A stretch of 64,000 bases of DNA. Origin: UBA5072 sp041737175 (lineage in GTDB: Bacteria > Bacteroidota > Bacteroidia > Bacteroidales > UBA10428). Every line of letters starts with the position of its first letter. The stretch's first letter is position 1. Below, one piece after another: positions 23,796 through 33,342 of this stretch. The stretch is from the NCBI GenBank assembly GCA_041737175.1, contig JBGSSF010000002.1, positions 66,406 through 130,405 on the forward strand, given 5' to 3'. The translations under genes were made by a program, and so were the position numbers. The notes under the pieces are model-generated. The model was not told where the DNA came from. It searched no databases and saw nothing but the letters and a program-made list of their open reading frames with translations.

Positions 23796-26741
23796 ATGTC
23801 AGATACTAAAAATACACGATTAAGCAAGATTGCCAGGGAGCTCAATGTGGGTATTTCCACCATAGTGGATTTCCTGCATAAAAAGGGTGTGAAAATTGAT
23901 TCCAATCCGAATGAAAAAATCACGCCGGAGCAGGTAGAGCTGCTGCTGAAAGAATTTAGTACTGACCTGAACGTTAAAAAGGAATCAGAAAAGCTGAACC
24001 TGAAAAATAAGCGTGAAAGGCTCGAAACAGTTACCATCAGTGATTTGCATCACGAAGCCGAGCCCGACGTACAGGATTATGATGATGAGGTATTGATCAA
24101 GGATTTACGTGCAACCAGTCAGCATCATGAACCTGAGGTTGAGCGTCCTGTCGAGAAGGAGCCCATCCGGTTGAATGTGCTGGGGAAAATTGATATTGAT
24201 AAACTGAATCCTCCCAAAAAGCAACCCATTCCCAAAGAGGAGAAACCCATACCGGTTGTTCCTGAATTCAAGGAAAAAGAAAAGGAAGCCATTCCCCCGC
24301 AAAAGCCCTCACCTCAGGCTCCTGAGCCTGAAGTTGTCGTGCCTGTTGCCGTTGAACCCAAGGTGGAAGAGCCGGTCATCATTGAAGCGGAAGATACATT
24401 TCTCAAGCCGGAGTTCAAGGATGTGGAGGTAAAGGTGGTTGGCAAGATCGACCTCGATTCCATGAATCAGAGAACCAGGCCGCCCAAGAAATCCAGGGAA
24501 CAACTTGAAAAGGAAAGAAAAAGCCGTGCTCCCGTCCAGTCCAGGGAATCAGGAGACGCATCCTATCGCAGGGAAACGGAAGAAAAACCCGGATCGCCCC
24601 GTCAGCAGCCCGAGGTTATCAGGGCCAGGGCAGAAAAACTGAATGGACCGGTAGTGGTTGGTAAGATGGAATTAAAAAAACCCGGCACTGAAAAGGAGGA
24701 TGATATACATAAGAAGAAGAGAACGCGGATCAAAAAGGATACCCAGCGTGTAAGCGTTGAAAAACCTGATCGTGCAGCGGTGGTTGATGCCGATAAGGAC
24801 AAGAAAAAGAAAAAGAAGAGAAAGGGTTACCGTTTTGAGATCAGTGAAGAAGATGTTGATAAACAGATTAAGGACACTTTTGCCAGACTGGGTTCAAAAG
24901 GCAAATCCAAGGGTTCGAAATACCGCAAGGAAAAGCGCGATATAGCCAGTCAGCGGTTTCAGCAGGAAGTTGAAAAGAAGGAACAGGAAAAGAATATCTT
25001 AAAGGTGACAGAATTTGTTACGGTAAATGAGCTGGCCACCATGATGGGCGTTCCCGTGAATGAAGTCATCGCTGCCTGTATGAGCCTGGGTCTCTTTGTA
25101 TCCATCAATCAGCGCCTCGATGCAGAAGCGCTCGTTCTGGTTGCAGAGGAATTCAGCTACAAAGTGGAATTTGTAACGGCAGACGTTCAGGAAGATGATT
25201 TTGATGAGGATGAGGATTCTGAAGAACAGAAACCCAGGCCTCCGATTGTTACCGTAATGGGACACGTAGATCACGGAAAAACCAAGTTGCTCGATCATAT
25301 CAGGCATGCCAACGTAATCGCCGGTGAAGCCGGAGGCATTACGCAGCATATTGGCGCTTATGGCGTTGAACTGAAAGACGGAAGACAGATCACCTTCCTG
25401 GACACACCAGGCCATGAAGCTTTTACAGCCATGCGCGCCCGCGGTGCACAGATCACTGACGTGGCCATCATCGTTGTGGCGGCTGATGACGGCATTATGC
25501 CACAGACGGTTGAAGCCATCAATCATGCCCAGGCAGCAGGTGTTCCCATGGTGTTTGCAATCAACAAGATTGATAAGCCAACGGCCAATCCCGAGAAGAT
25601 CAAGGAAACCCTTGCCAATATGAACATTCTGGTTGAGGACTGGGGAGGCAAGTACCAGTCGCAGGAAATTTCAGCCAAGACAGGACTGAACGTGGATGAC
25701 CTTCTGGAAAAGGTATTGCTGGAGGCGGAATTGCTGAATCTCAAGGCAAATCCCGATAAGTTTGCAGTAGGGACCATCATTGAATCATCACTTGACAAGG
25801 GAAGAGGTTATATGGCCACTGTTCTTGTTCAGGCCGGTACACTCAGAATCGGTGATATCATGCTCGCGGGTCATAATTTCGGCAAGGTGAAAGCCATGCA
25901 TGACGAGCGCGGTAAGAAAATTACAGCAGCCGGTCCTTCGGACCCGGTGCTTGTTTTGGGCTTGAACGGAGCTCCGCAGGCGGGTGACAAGTTCAATGTA
26001 TACGAGAGTGAAAAGGAAGCCAAGGAAATAGCTACCAAACGGGAGCAATTGTTGCGTGAACAGGGCCTGCGTACCCAGAAACATATTACACTCGATGAAA
26101 TCGGCCGCCGTATTGCCATTGGCAATTTCAAGGAACTGAACGTAATTGTAAAGGGAGATGTCGATGGTTCCATCGAAGCTTTGTCCGATTCGCTGATCAA
26201 ACTGTCCAACGAAGAGATCCAGGTAAATGTCATACATAAGGCTGTGGGCGCTATTTCAGAAAGTGACATCCTGCTGGCAGCCGCTTCCAATGCCATTGTA
26301 GTCGGATTCCAGGTACGGCCTTCATTGCAGGCAAGAAAACTGGCAGAAAAGGAAGAAATTGACATCAGGTTGTATTCCATCATTTACGATGCGATCAATG
26401 AAATCAAATCAGCCATGGAAGGAATGCTCTCCCCTGAAATCAAGGAGGATATTGTGGCCACGCTGGAGATCCTGGAGGCTTTCAAAATCACCAAGGTGGG
26501 AACGATAGCCGGCTGTATGGTGAAAGAAGGAAAAATCAGGCGGGATACCCGGGTAAGGATAATCCGCGATGGCATTGTTATATACAGCGGCGTGCTGGCA
26601 TCACTGAAGCGTTTCAAGGATGATGTGAAGGAAGCAGTCAGCGGACAGGAATGCGGCCTGAATATTGAAAATTACAATGATATCAGGGTGGGGGATATTA
26701 TTGAAGGATACGAGACCACCGAGATTAAGAAAAAGCTTTAA
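23796..26741 (+). CDS. infB: translation initiation factor IF-2
   Basis: IF-2 is the GTPase that positions initiator tRNA on the ribosome. The 981-residue protein has an IF2-N domain (TRLSKIARELNVGISTIVDF) and a long charged, low-complexity linker to about residue 400 containing three echoes of a VVGKIDLDxxN-type phrase. A second IF2-N-like domain follows (TVNELATMMGVPVNEVIAAC), then the G domain with GHVDHGKTKLLDH, DTPGHEAFTAMRARGAQ and NKIDKP. Domains II-IV are complete to the C-terminus. The linker repeats (LGKIDIDKLNPPKK, VGKIDLDSMNQ, VGKMELKKPG) are notable but not unusual. The stop is followed by a hairpin repeat. Confidence 0.96.
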   Translation: MSDTKNTRLSKIARELNVGISTIVDFLHKKGVKIDSNPNEKITPEQVELLLKEFSTDLNVKKESEKLNLKNKRERLETVTISDLHHEAEPDVQDYDDEVLIKDLRATSQHHEPEVERPVEKEPIRLNVLGKIDIDKLNPPKKQPIPKEEKPIPVVPEFKEKEKEAIPPQKPSPQAPEPEVVVPVAVEPKVEEPVIIEAEDTFLKPEFKDVEVKVVGKIDLDSMNQRTRPPKKSREQLEKERKSRAPVQSRESGDASYRRETEEKPGSPRQQPEVIRARAEKLNGPVVVGKMELKKPGTEKEDDIHKKKRTRIKKDTQRVSVEKPDRAAVVDADKDKKKKKKRKGYRFEISEEDVDKQIKDTFARLGSKGKSKGSKYRKEKRDIASQRFQQEVEKKEQEKNILKVTEFVTVNELATMMGVPVNEVIAACMSLGLFVSINQRLDAEALVLVAEEFSYKVEFVTADVQEDDFDEDEDSEEQKPRPPIVTVMGHVDHGKTKLLDHIRHANVIAGEAGGITQHIGAYGVELKDGRQITFLDTPGHEAFTAMRARGAQITDVAIIVVAADDGIMPQTVEAINHAQAAGVPMVFAINKIDKPTANPEKIKETLANMNILVEDWGGKYQSQEISAKTGLNVDDLLEKVLLEAELLNLKANPDKFAVGTIIESSLDKGRGYMATVLVQAGTLRIGDIMLAGHNFGKVKAMHDERGKKITAAGPSDPVLVLGLNGAPQAGDKFNVYESEKEAKEIATKREQLLREQGLRTQKHITLDEIGRRIAIGNFKELNVIVKGDVDGSIEALSDSLIKLSNEEIQVNVIHKAVGAISESDILLAAASNAIVVGFQVRPSLQARKLAEKEEIDIRLYSIIYDAINEIKSAMEGMLSPEIKEDIVATLEILEAFKITKVGTIAGCMVKEGKIRRDTRVRIIRDGIVIYSGVLASLKRFKDDVKEAVSGQECGLNIENYNDIRVGDIIEGYETTEIKKKL

Positions 26742-26759
26742 GATAACTTTTATTACTGT

Positions 26760-26810
26760 CCTTCGACTCCGCTCAGGATGACTGGCGTGTCATGCTGAGC
26801 GGAGTCGAAG
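26760..26810. repeat. dispersed hairpin repeat (cttcgactccgctca), full copy
   Basis: CTTCGACTCCGCTCA at 26761-26775 pairs perfectly with TGAGCGGAGTCGAAG at 26796-26810, with an inner GATGAC/GTCATG pairing. Placed 20 bp after infB, it could serve as a transcript end, though no T-run follows. Related copies lie at 40460-40509 and, decayed, at 21829-21856. Confidence 0.85.
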
Positions 26811-26833
26811 CATAGTAACAATAATACCTAACC

Positions 26834-27781
26834 ATGGTTGCACTCATTCAGCAATCATCCATGATCAAGGCAGAAGCCCGCAGGCATGGATTTGACAGCT
26901 GCGGCATTTCCCGCGCTGAATTCCTTGCTGAAGATTCCCGGTATTTGAAGGACTGGCTCCTGAAAGGCTACCAGGGAAGCATGAACTATATGAACAACCA
27001 TGCTGACAAACGTACAGATCCCCGTGTGCTGGTTCCGGGTGCAAGATCCGTCATATCTGTCCTCCTGAATTACTACCCCGCCAGGCGCCAGACCAACCCC
27101 GATGCTCCTGTACTCTCAAAATACGCGTATGGTGAAGATTATCACCCTGTCATCCGAAGCAGGCTGAAAAAACTGCTCCGCTATATTCAGGAATATATTA
27201 CACCCGTGAACGGCAGGGCTTTTACGGATTCGGCGCCGGTGCTCGACAGGGCGTGGGCGGCACGGGCCGGACTGGGCTGGATTGGGAAGAATACCAACCT
27301 GATTTCCCCGGAATCAGGTTCTTACTTTTTCATCGGGTCGCTCATTGTTGATATTCCGCTTGCTTATGACAGGGCCATGCAGGATTTCTGCGGTGACTGC
27401 AACCGCTGTATCCGTGCGTGTCCGACACAGGCGATTGTTTCTCCCCGGATTCTGGATGCACGAAGATGTATTTCTTACCTGACCATCGAAAACAAAGGGG
27501 AAATCGGACAGGAATACCGGGACAAATTGAGTAACAGGGTATTTGGCTGCGATATCTGCCAGGATGTATGCCCCTGGAACAGAAAGGCAGTTCCGGCAAA
27601 GACAACGGAATTCGAACCACTGCCGGGCCTGCTCGAAATGACACGGGATGACTGGCACCGGATGGATGAACAGCAATATCAAATTCTTTTCAGGAAATCA
27701 GCCGTAAAACGAGCCCGGTTTAGCGGAATCAAACGTAACCTTGAATGTATTGCGCCAGCATTACCGGGTCAAAGCCTTTGA
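26834..27781 (+). CDS. queG: epoxyqueuosine reductase
   Basis: QueG makes queuosine in tRNA by reducing epoxyqueuosine, using cobalamin and two [4Fe-4S] clusters. The 315-residue protein contains the N-terminal region with FDSCGISRAEFLAED and MNYMNNHADKRTDPR, then DSAPVLDRAWAARAGLGWIG, then the two cluster motifs CGDCNRCIRACPTQAIVSP and CDICQDVCPWN. These identify QueG clearly. It is somewhat shorter than E. coli QueG, which has a C-terminal HEAT-like part, as is common in this phylum. Its 3' end overlaps the convergent transporter gene by 21 bp. Confidence 0.95.
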   Translation: MVALIQQSSMIKAEARRHGFDSCGISRAEFLAEDSRYLKDWLLKGYQGSMNYMNNHADKRTDPRVLVPGARSVISVLLNYYPARRQTNPDAPVLSKYAYGEDYHPVIRSRLKKLLRYIQEYITPVNGRAFTDSAPVLDRAWAARAGLGWIGKNTNLISPESGSYFFIGSLIVDIPLAYDRAMQDFCGDCNRCIRACPTQAIVSPRILDARRCISYLTIENKGEIGQEYRDKLSNRVFGCDICQDVCPWNRKAVPAKTTEFEPLPGLLEMTRDDWHRMDEQQYQILFRKSAVKRARFSGIKRNLECIAPALPGQSL

Positions 27782-30004
27782 TGTTACTGACATCCTGGAA
27801 ATCAAACTGATGAGATTTTTTGATTCCGACAGGATGTCGAGATACAACAGGCTGACACTACCGGAAATGGACCCTGATTTGAACTGTTTCAGGTGATTTA
27901 TTCTCATTTTCGCCAGTGAATCATAAAGTTCGCTGATATTGGCAATTTCCTTCTCTTCACGGGGTGTTTTACCGGATGCCAGGCTTTGTTGCACTTTGTT
28001 GATGTAACGGGTGGCTTTGTGCATAAAATCCTTCAGATCATCCGCATCGGCTGATTGCAAAGGCCCATGGTTATCGTCAATGTGGTTAAAAGAAGGTTCG
28101 GTGATGTAGAATACGCAATGCGCTGCTTCAGCCAGGTAATCGAGCATCTGAAAATAATACTCCCCGTCATCGGCAAGTTCGCTTCCTTTGAGACGGTATA
28201 CCAGGCTCTGCGCATTTTTTTTCAATGACTTGATGTCTTTTCGCAATGCACGGATTTCCTTATCGGTTTTGGCGAGCTTCTTTCTTTTCTCGCCAATCAG
28301 TCCCTCAATGGCTGATTTGTAAAGATCGGACAGCAATGCAACCGATACGGCAATCCTGTCGTTGTATTTGGTAAGGGCGATTTCGGCAGAGACATTTTCG
28401 TCGGCCCAGAAATCCTTAGCTGCCGCTTTGAGGGTCTCTTCCTTCTTTTTGTGGTATACATGGGTTTTATAAACAAAGGCAATGGCAATCAGGATGAGAA
28501 TGGCAACAGCAACGGGGCCGCCCCAGCTTAAGAAAAGAGCTATAAGGAATGCCCCTGTAAAAGCTACAAAAGCAGTAAAAAACCAGCCTCCGATGACCGT
28601 TATTACGCCGGATATGCGATAAACGGCGCTTTCGCGTCCCCATGCCCGGTCGGCCAGAGAAGTACTCATGGCAACCATAAACGTGACATAGGTGGTGGAA
28701 AGCGGCAACTTGTTCGAAGTGGCAAAAGCGATCAGGCTGCTCGATACGGCAAGGTTTACCGATGCCCTGACCAGGTCGAATGACAGGCCCTTGTCTTTTT
28801 TTGCGCTTCTCCTGAAACTTTTGTCATCAAACCGCGTGTTCAGGAATTCCTTCATACGGAGCGGGAAAAGTTTCCAGAAGAAGTTGCCCAGTAGAACGCC
28901 GATCCTTACCAGGGACCTTGAAAGCGACGAGGATGAAAATCGTTCATGGGTGAGGTCCTGATTTCCGAGATTAATTTCGGTGCGGGTGACCGTGCGTGCT
29001 TTTTTGGAGAACCACAAGGCGAGCACCATGACAATTCCGGCCAGGAGCAGAAATCCGGTAGGGGTTTTAACGCTTTCTGCCAGGGCGCTCATGGTAAAAT
29101 CGGATCCTGAAAGGGCATTCTGGGTTGTAAAAACCTTGTACGATTCATATCCGGCCAGGGGCACCCCGATGAAGTTCACCAGGTCGTTCCCGGCAAAGGC
29201 GAAAGCCAGCGCGAACGTACCGAAAAGAACGATCACTTTCAGCACATTCACACGGAAGAGCCAGTAAAGCAACTGCAAAATAACGGTCCATCCGGCAAAA
29301 CATACACCCAGGATGAGGGCGCTGTGTTCCGATATCCAAGTAAACTGCTCCTTGCTGATGAAGGAAGAACCTTTGGCGCCTTTGATCAGCAGGAAGTAGG
29401 TAATTCCTGTAATGGCCAGGCCACCCCACAGGGAACCGAAATACCGGATGGAATTTTTATAGTTGAATGAGAAAATGATCCTGGCGATGTATTGTATCAG
29501 CAAACCTGCAATGAACGAGATGGCAACGGACAGCAATATTCCGGTGATGATCACCAATGATCTTTCGGAGTTGATATATTTACCGAGGCTGGCCAGTCCT
29601 TCGGGCGAATTCCTGATCTTAACAATCGCCATTCCCACGGACCCCCCCAGCAGTTCGAACACCACCGAAACCGTTGTGGAGGTCGGTAGTCCGAAGGTGT
29701 TGAATAGATCGAGCAGGAGCACGTCGGTAATCATTACTGCCAGAAAGATGATCAGAATATTTTCGAAAGAAAAAGCGCCGGGATTCATGATCCCGTTGCG
29801 CGCCACTTCCATCATGCCGTTTGAGAATGTGGCGCCTACCAGCACCCCTACTGCTGCAATGATCATAATAACCCTGAAAGGAGCAGCCTTGGAACCAATG
29901 GCGGAATTCAGGAAGTTAACCGCGTCGTTGCTGACACCGACCACCAGGTCGGAAATGGCAAGAACACCCAGAACAATTACAATGATCAGGTAAAAATTTT
30001 CCAT
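27761..30004 (-). CDS. pit: PiT-family inorganic phosphate transporter with long cytoplasmic C-terminal domain
   Basis: A low-affinity phosphate permease. The protein starts MENFYLIIVIVLGVLAISDL, and the PiT signature GVSNDAVNFLNSAIGSKAAP is near residue 25. The second half-signature lies in AFAFAGNDLVNFIGVPLAGY and a third segment is LPLSTTYVTFMVAMSTSLAD. About 12 membrane segments are visible to residue 535; from there to 747 it is soluble and helical, resembling a PhoU-like region. The ATG at 30004 is preferred over a start 27 codons upstream, which would lie closer to the regulatory region. The divergent response-regulator gene and shared boxes suggest phosphate control. Confidence 0.93.
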   Translation of the reverse strand: MENFYLIIVIVLGVLAISDLVVGVSNDAVNFLNSAIGSKAAPFRVIMIIAAVGVLVGATFSNGMMEVARNGIMNPGAFSFENILIIFLAVMITDVLLLDLFNTFGLPTSTTVSVVFELLGGSVGMAIVKIRNSPEGLASLGKYINSERSLVIITGILLSVAISFIAGLLIQYIARIIFSFNYKNSIRYFGSLWGGLAITGITYFLLIKGAKGSSFISKEQFTWISEHSALILGVCFAGWTVILQLLYWLFRVNVLKVIVLFGTFALAFAFAGNDLVNFIGVPLAGYESYKVFTTQNALSGSDFTMSALAESVKTPTGFLLLAGIVMVLALWFSKKARTVTRTEINLGNQDLTHERFSSSSLSRSLVRIGVLLGNFFWKLFPLRMKEFLNTRFDDKSFRRSAKKDKGLSFDLVRASVNLAVSSSLIAFATSNKLPLSTTYVTFMVAMSTSLADRAWGRESAVYRISGVITVIGGWFFTAFVAFTGAFLIALFLSWGGPVAVAILILIAIAFVYKTHVYHKKKEETLKAAAKDFWADENVSAEIALTKYNDRIAVSVALLSDLYKSAIEGLIGEKRKKLAKTDKEIRALRKDIKSLKKNAQSLVYRLKGSELADDGEYYFQMLDYLAEAAHCVFYITEPSFNHIDDNHGPLQSADADDLKDFMHKATRYINKVQQSLASGKTPREEKEIANISELYDSLAKMRINHLKQFKSGSISGSVSLLYLDILSESKNLISLISRMSVTSKALTR

Positions 30005-30110
30005 ATTCAAAGGTAAAAATAAATTCTTTTCAGGATTGTTTGGTACTCGTTTTGGTGAAATGATTATTACGGAACCAAAGATCAAAGACTAAAATTACAG
30101 AACAGTTGCA

Positions 30111-30132
30111 CAAAGGTTAAATAAATGTTACA
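30111..30132 (-). promoter_or_regulatory. candidate Pho-box-like element facing pit
   Basis: On the minus strand this reads TGTAACATTTA followed by TTTAACCTTTG: two similar 11-bp units, the spacing used by PhoB-type regulators. It lies about 107 bp upstream of the pit ATG. Its first nine bases are identical to those of the box facing the response-regulator gene. A possible promoter follows: TTTG in CCTTTG, 19 nt, then TAGTCTTTG, which is one base longer than consensus. Confidence 0.5.
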
Positions 30133-30170
30133 TTAAATGGGGAAGAAATAGATTAAGTAATTGGTTACTA

Positions 30171-30188
30171 TGCAATAATATTATTGCA
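30171..30188. repeat. 18-bp AT-rich perfect palindrome between pit and phoB-like gene
   Basis: TGCAATAAT followed by ATTATTGCA, an exact inverted repeat without loop. It lies between the two divergent candidate boxes and could be an operator for a dimeric regulator. No regulator can be named. Confidence 0.5.
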
Positions 30189-30192
30189 TTAA

Positions 30193-30213
30193 TGTAACAT
30201 TACTGTAATTTTG
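30193..30213 (+). promoter_or_regulatory. candidate Pho-box-like element facing the response-regulator gene
   Basis: Reads TGTAACATTAC then TGTAATTTTG, with TGTAA repeated 11 bp apart. It is identical at 16 of 21 positions to the element upstream of the TonB receptor at 39183-39203. It lies 37 bp before the ATG of the response regulator, consistent with autoregulation. The core promoter is not clear; a TAACTTTTG near 30227-30235 is one base too long for the consensus. Confidence 0.55.
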
Positions 30214-30250
30214 TTACGTTAATTTTAACTTTTGATTAATAAAAATAAAC

Positions 30251-30946
30251 ATGATTCTCCGAAATCCCATTCACATACTTGTAGTTGACGATGAAGAAGA
30301 CATTTGTGAAATCCTCAAATTCAATCTCGAATCGGAAGGATTCCAGGTGGATGTTGTAACTTCAGCAGAAGACGCTATGAAGAAAAAACTGGAGAAATAC
30401 CAGTTATTTCTGTTGGATGTGATGATGAAGGGCATGTCGGGGTACAGGCTGGCAGACGAGATCCGGAAACGGAGGAAATTGGATGCCCCTCTGTTTTTCA
30501 TCACCGCTAAAAATTCGGAAAACGACAAACTTACCGGGTTTTCGGTTGGCGCAGATGATTTTATCACAAAGCCTTTTTCAATCAAGGAGGTTGTTGCCCG
30601 CATCAAAGCGGTGCTGAGAAGGTCAGACGGCGCGGGGGATCCGTTGACTGAAACAACAAAAATCAGTATTGCCGGCATTGAACTGGATATTGAAAAAAAG
30701 CGGCTCACTGTTGACGGCAGCAGGGAAGATCTTACACCCATCGAATTTCAGATCCTGCTTATGCTGATGAAAAATCCCGGGAGGATTTTCGGGCGCGAAC
30801 AATTTTTGGATCATATCTGGCGGGATGTGAATGTAACCGACCGAACCGTGGATGTGCACATTACGCGGCTCCGCAAGAAGCTTGGCAAATACGGAGCATA
30901 TCTTGTCACCCGAAAGGGATATGGTTATTGCTTCGAGATCGATTGA
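30251..30946 (+). CDS. OmpR/PhoB-family response regulator
   Basis: A 231-residue DNA-binding response regulator. The receiver domain shows ILVVDDEEDICEIL, the phospho-acceptor Asp56 in LLDVMMKGMSG, the Thr/Ser switch in FFITAKNSEN and the Lys in DDFITKPFS. From about residue 135 is an OmpR-type winged helix: GIELDIEKKRLTVDG, LTPIEFQILLMLMKNPGRIF and RTVDVHITRLRKKLG. It is followed 9 bp later by its sensor kinase. The divergent pit gene and nearby boxes with 11-bp direct repeats make a PhoB role likely but unproven, so no symbol is given. Length is normal. Confidence 0.93.
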   Translation: MILRNPIHILVVDDEEDICEILKFNLESEGFQVDVVTSAEDAMKKKLEKYQLFLLDVMMKGMSGYRLADEIRKRRKLDAPLFFITAKNSENDKLTGFSVGADDFITKPFSIKEVVARIKAVLRRSDGAGDPLTETTKISIAGIELDIEKKRLTVDGSREDLTPIEFQILLMLMKNPGRIFGREQFLDHIWRDVNVTDRTVDVHITRLRKKLGKYGAYLVTRKGYGYCFEID

Positions 30947-30955
30947 TACAGTTTT

Positions 30956-32740
30956 ATGAAACTCATAGCATCTTACAATAAGAAATGGCTTTTTTATAGT
31001 GTCACATTCTTCTTATTCTTTGCCGTCATTCTTCTTATTTCAGAGTTTTTCCATGAAAGAAAGTTCAGGATTGACGTGTTGAATGAAAAGCTGGACAATT
31101 ACGCCTGGTTTGCAAATAGTTATGCCGGGAAGTGCGGGATATATGCAGACAGTAACTATGCTGAACTGGATAGCCTGTTGATTTTGATTCCCAGCCAGAC
31201 CATACGGATTACGCTGATCAATTTCGAAGGCCATGTCCTGTATGATTCTGAAGTGAAAGACGTCCGCGAGATGGAAAACCATTTGTACCGGCCGGAGATC
31301 CAGGAAGCCCTGAAAAATGATGCCGGCACGGACATCAGGATTTCAAATACCACAAAAAGCAAGTATTATTACTACGCCCGGCGTTTTGATCAATGTTTTA
31401 TCCGTGTATCGGATCTTTATGATATGAGTGTCCGCGAGTTTATAAAACCTGACAGGTTATTTCTTACTTTCATGTTCCTGATTCTCCTGTCAGCATCTTT
31501 GGCGATCGTTCTGATCACCGACAAATTCGGAAAATCCATCAGTACCTTACGGGAATTCACACTCAAAGCAGTGGCAAACAAGCCCATCGGTGAAGAAATC
31601 GTCTTCCCGGCGAATGAACTGGGGGATATCGGCCAGGAAATCATTGAAATATACAAGAACCTGAACCGCACCAAAGAAGAGTTACTTTCTGAAAAAGCCA
31701 AGCTGATCAGGCATCTGAACATGTTTGATGAAGGCATCGCCATTTTCTCAAAAGACAGGCATGTAATTACCAGCAACAACAATTTTATCCGGTTCATTAA
31801 TTACATCAGTGACGTACGTGTTTTTACAGCCGATGAATTTTTTCAAATCGCTGATTTTAATCCGATCTTCAATTTTATCAACCGTAATTTGCAGGATGCA
31901 AGTAACAACCTGGCGGATTTTCAGCCGACTTATGAAGTGACCATGAACAAAGGCGGCCGGTATTTTTCGGTGAAGTGCATCGTTTTTCAGGACAGAAGTT
32001 TTGAAGTCACAGTCAATGATATTTCCAAACTTACCAAACGTAAGCTGCTTAAACAGCAACTTACCGATAACATTGCCCATGAACTCAAAACACCGGTAAG
32101 TTCCATAAAGGGCTTTCTGGAGACCATTCTGGAAGGAAACCCGGATAAGGCAAGAATAACGGATTATCTGAGAAGAGCTTACTCTCAGTCCTGTCGTTTG
32201 GCCGACCTGGTGAATGATATTTCTTTGCTCACCAAGATGGAAGAAGCAGCCAGCCTGTATCAGGTGGAAACGGTGAATCTCAATGAGCTGGTTGGGGATA
32301 TCATCGGGGAAATCGAGTCACAATTGGAGGTCAATGAGATCAATCTGGAAATAGTTCTTCCCCAGACCATCGTTCTTCATGGAAATTCGGGATTACTTTA
32401 CTCGGTATTCCGGAATCTTTTTGACAACTCCATCACCTATGCCGGAAAGGGAGTGACGGTCAAACTGGAGAATTACATGGCGGATGAGGAACAGTATTAT
32501 TTTTCGTATTATGATACCGGTGGCGGCGTGCCCGAAGAGGACCTTCCGAGGCTTTTCGAGCGTTTCTACAGGGTTGACAAAGGCCGCGACAGAAAACAGG
32601 GGGGGACCGGACTCGGGCTGGCCATTGTTAAAAACGCAATACAATTCCACAAGGGGGATATTTCCGTGAAGAATCGTACCGGCGGAGGACTGGAATTCTT
32701 ATTTACGCTTGCCAGAGACTTGCAGAGCAGCCAGGACTAA
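30956..32740 (+). CDS. membrane sensor histidine kinase (PhoR-like)
   Basis: A 594-residue kinase paired with the preceding regulator. It has a membrane segment at about 11-30, a periplasmic sensor of about 130 residues, a second segment near 165-187 (LFLTFMFLILLSASLAIVLI), a linker and a PAS-like region to about residue 355. The HisKA domain follows, with the phospho-accepting His375 in DNIAHELKTPVSSIKG. The ATPase domain has N box FRNLFDNSITYA, G1 YDTGGGVPEEDLPRLFERFY and G2 GGTGLGLAIVKN. PhoR kinases in this phylum have this layout. The ligand cannot be read from sequence; the phosphate link is by neighbourhood. Confidence 0.93.
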   Translation: MKLIASYNKKWLFYSVTFFLFFAVILLISEFFHERKFRIDVLNEKLDNYAWFANSYAGKCGIYADSNYAELDSLLILIPSQTIRITLINFEGHVLYDSEVKDVREMENHLYRPEIQEALKNDAGTDIRISNTTKSKYYYYARRFDQCFIRVSDLYDMSVREFIKPDRLFLTFMFLILLSASLAIVLITDKFGKSISTLREFTLKAVANKPIGEEIVFPANELGDIGQEIIEIYKNLNRTKEELLSEKAKLIRHLNMFDEGIAIFSKDRHVITSNNNFIRFINYISDVRVFTADEFFQIADFNPIFNFINRNLQDASNNLADFQPTYEVTMNKGGRYFSVKCIVFQDRSFEVTVNDISKLTKRKLLKQQLTDNIAHELKTPVSSIKGFLETILEGNPDKARITDYLRRAYSQSCRLADLVNDISLLTKMEEAASLYQVETVNLNELVGDIIGEIESQLEVNEINLEIVLPQTIVLHGNSGLLYSVFRNLFDNSITYAGKGVTVKLENYMADEEQYYFSYYDTGGGVPEEDLPRLFERFYRVDKGRDRKQGGTGLGLAIVKNAIQFHKGDISVKNRTGGGLEFLFTLARDLQSSQD

Positions 32741-32794
32741 GGGGGGATTGTATCAAACTACACGACACTCAGCATAATAATTGTTTTTCAATAG

Positions 32795-32814
32795 CCCCGG
32801 CCTTCAGGCCGGGG
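32795..32814. repeat. REP-like palindrome (ccccggcct/aggccgggg)
   Basis: Two 9-bp GC-rich arms around a 2-nt loop, followed by TTTAG. It starts 55 bp after the sensor kinase gene and might end its transcript. It pairs with the related element at 33202-33223; the stretch between them has no gene. Confidence 0.75.
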
Positions 32815-33201
32815 TTTAGCATAAGCTTGTGTGTTTATGCTTTTTATATTTATTTAGCTTCTAGTCATATAACCAGAAGCATATGGGATACCTTTTTTGT
32901 ATGGGGACAACGATTTTTACAGATATCAAGGGCACTTCCCGAGATCTCATATTGTACACAATCACTTGACCAATCCGGAAAACTGGAGCGAGAAATGCCA
33001 AATAGTGTAGATGGAAATTACACAAACAACACTGTTTAAAAATCTTTACCCAAAGGAGTAACACTTATAAGTAGAACACGGAAAGACACAAAGCTCTATA
33101 ACTTACCGGATATATCAACAGGTGTAGGATTATCAGTCCATTGGCATAGATGCTTACTAAGAAAGCACCTTATTTTATGTTCGAAAATAGCCAAACTAAA
33201 G

Positions 33202-33223
33202 GTCCCGGCCTGAAGACCGGGGA
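33202..33223. repeat. second REP-like element, imperfect
   Basis: GTCCCGGCCTGAAGACCGGGGA, an imperfect inverted repeat related to the one at 32795-32814 in reverse orientation. Together they bracket about 390 bp with scattered stops and no recognisable protein in any frame. This may be the remains of a small mobile element. The whole 32741-33293 gap holds nothing else I can identify. Confidence 0.6.
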
Positions 33224-33293
33224 TCAAATGTGATAAGACCCCATCAGGAGATACATCAAATAACATCATCCCCGTATTATGCCAGGGTCCAAC

Positions 33294-33320
33294 AAAAAAA
33301 GCCGCCTGAATCCAGGCGGC
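33294..33320 (-). terminator. intrinsic terminator after the beta-helix protein gene
   Basis: On the minus strand: GCCGCCTG, 4-nt loop, CAGGCGGC, then seven T. It begins 22 bp after the stop codon and is a classic Rho-independent terminator. Confidence 0.9.
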
Positions 33321-33342
33321 TTCTTATTTATCATCCTAAAGA

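Noticed and set aside
26760..26810. Possible tRNA-like fold because of the ttcgactcc motif
   Set aside because: There is only one long stem and no cloverleaf arms; the same element recurs elsewhere as a repeat.
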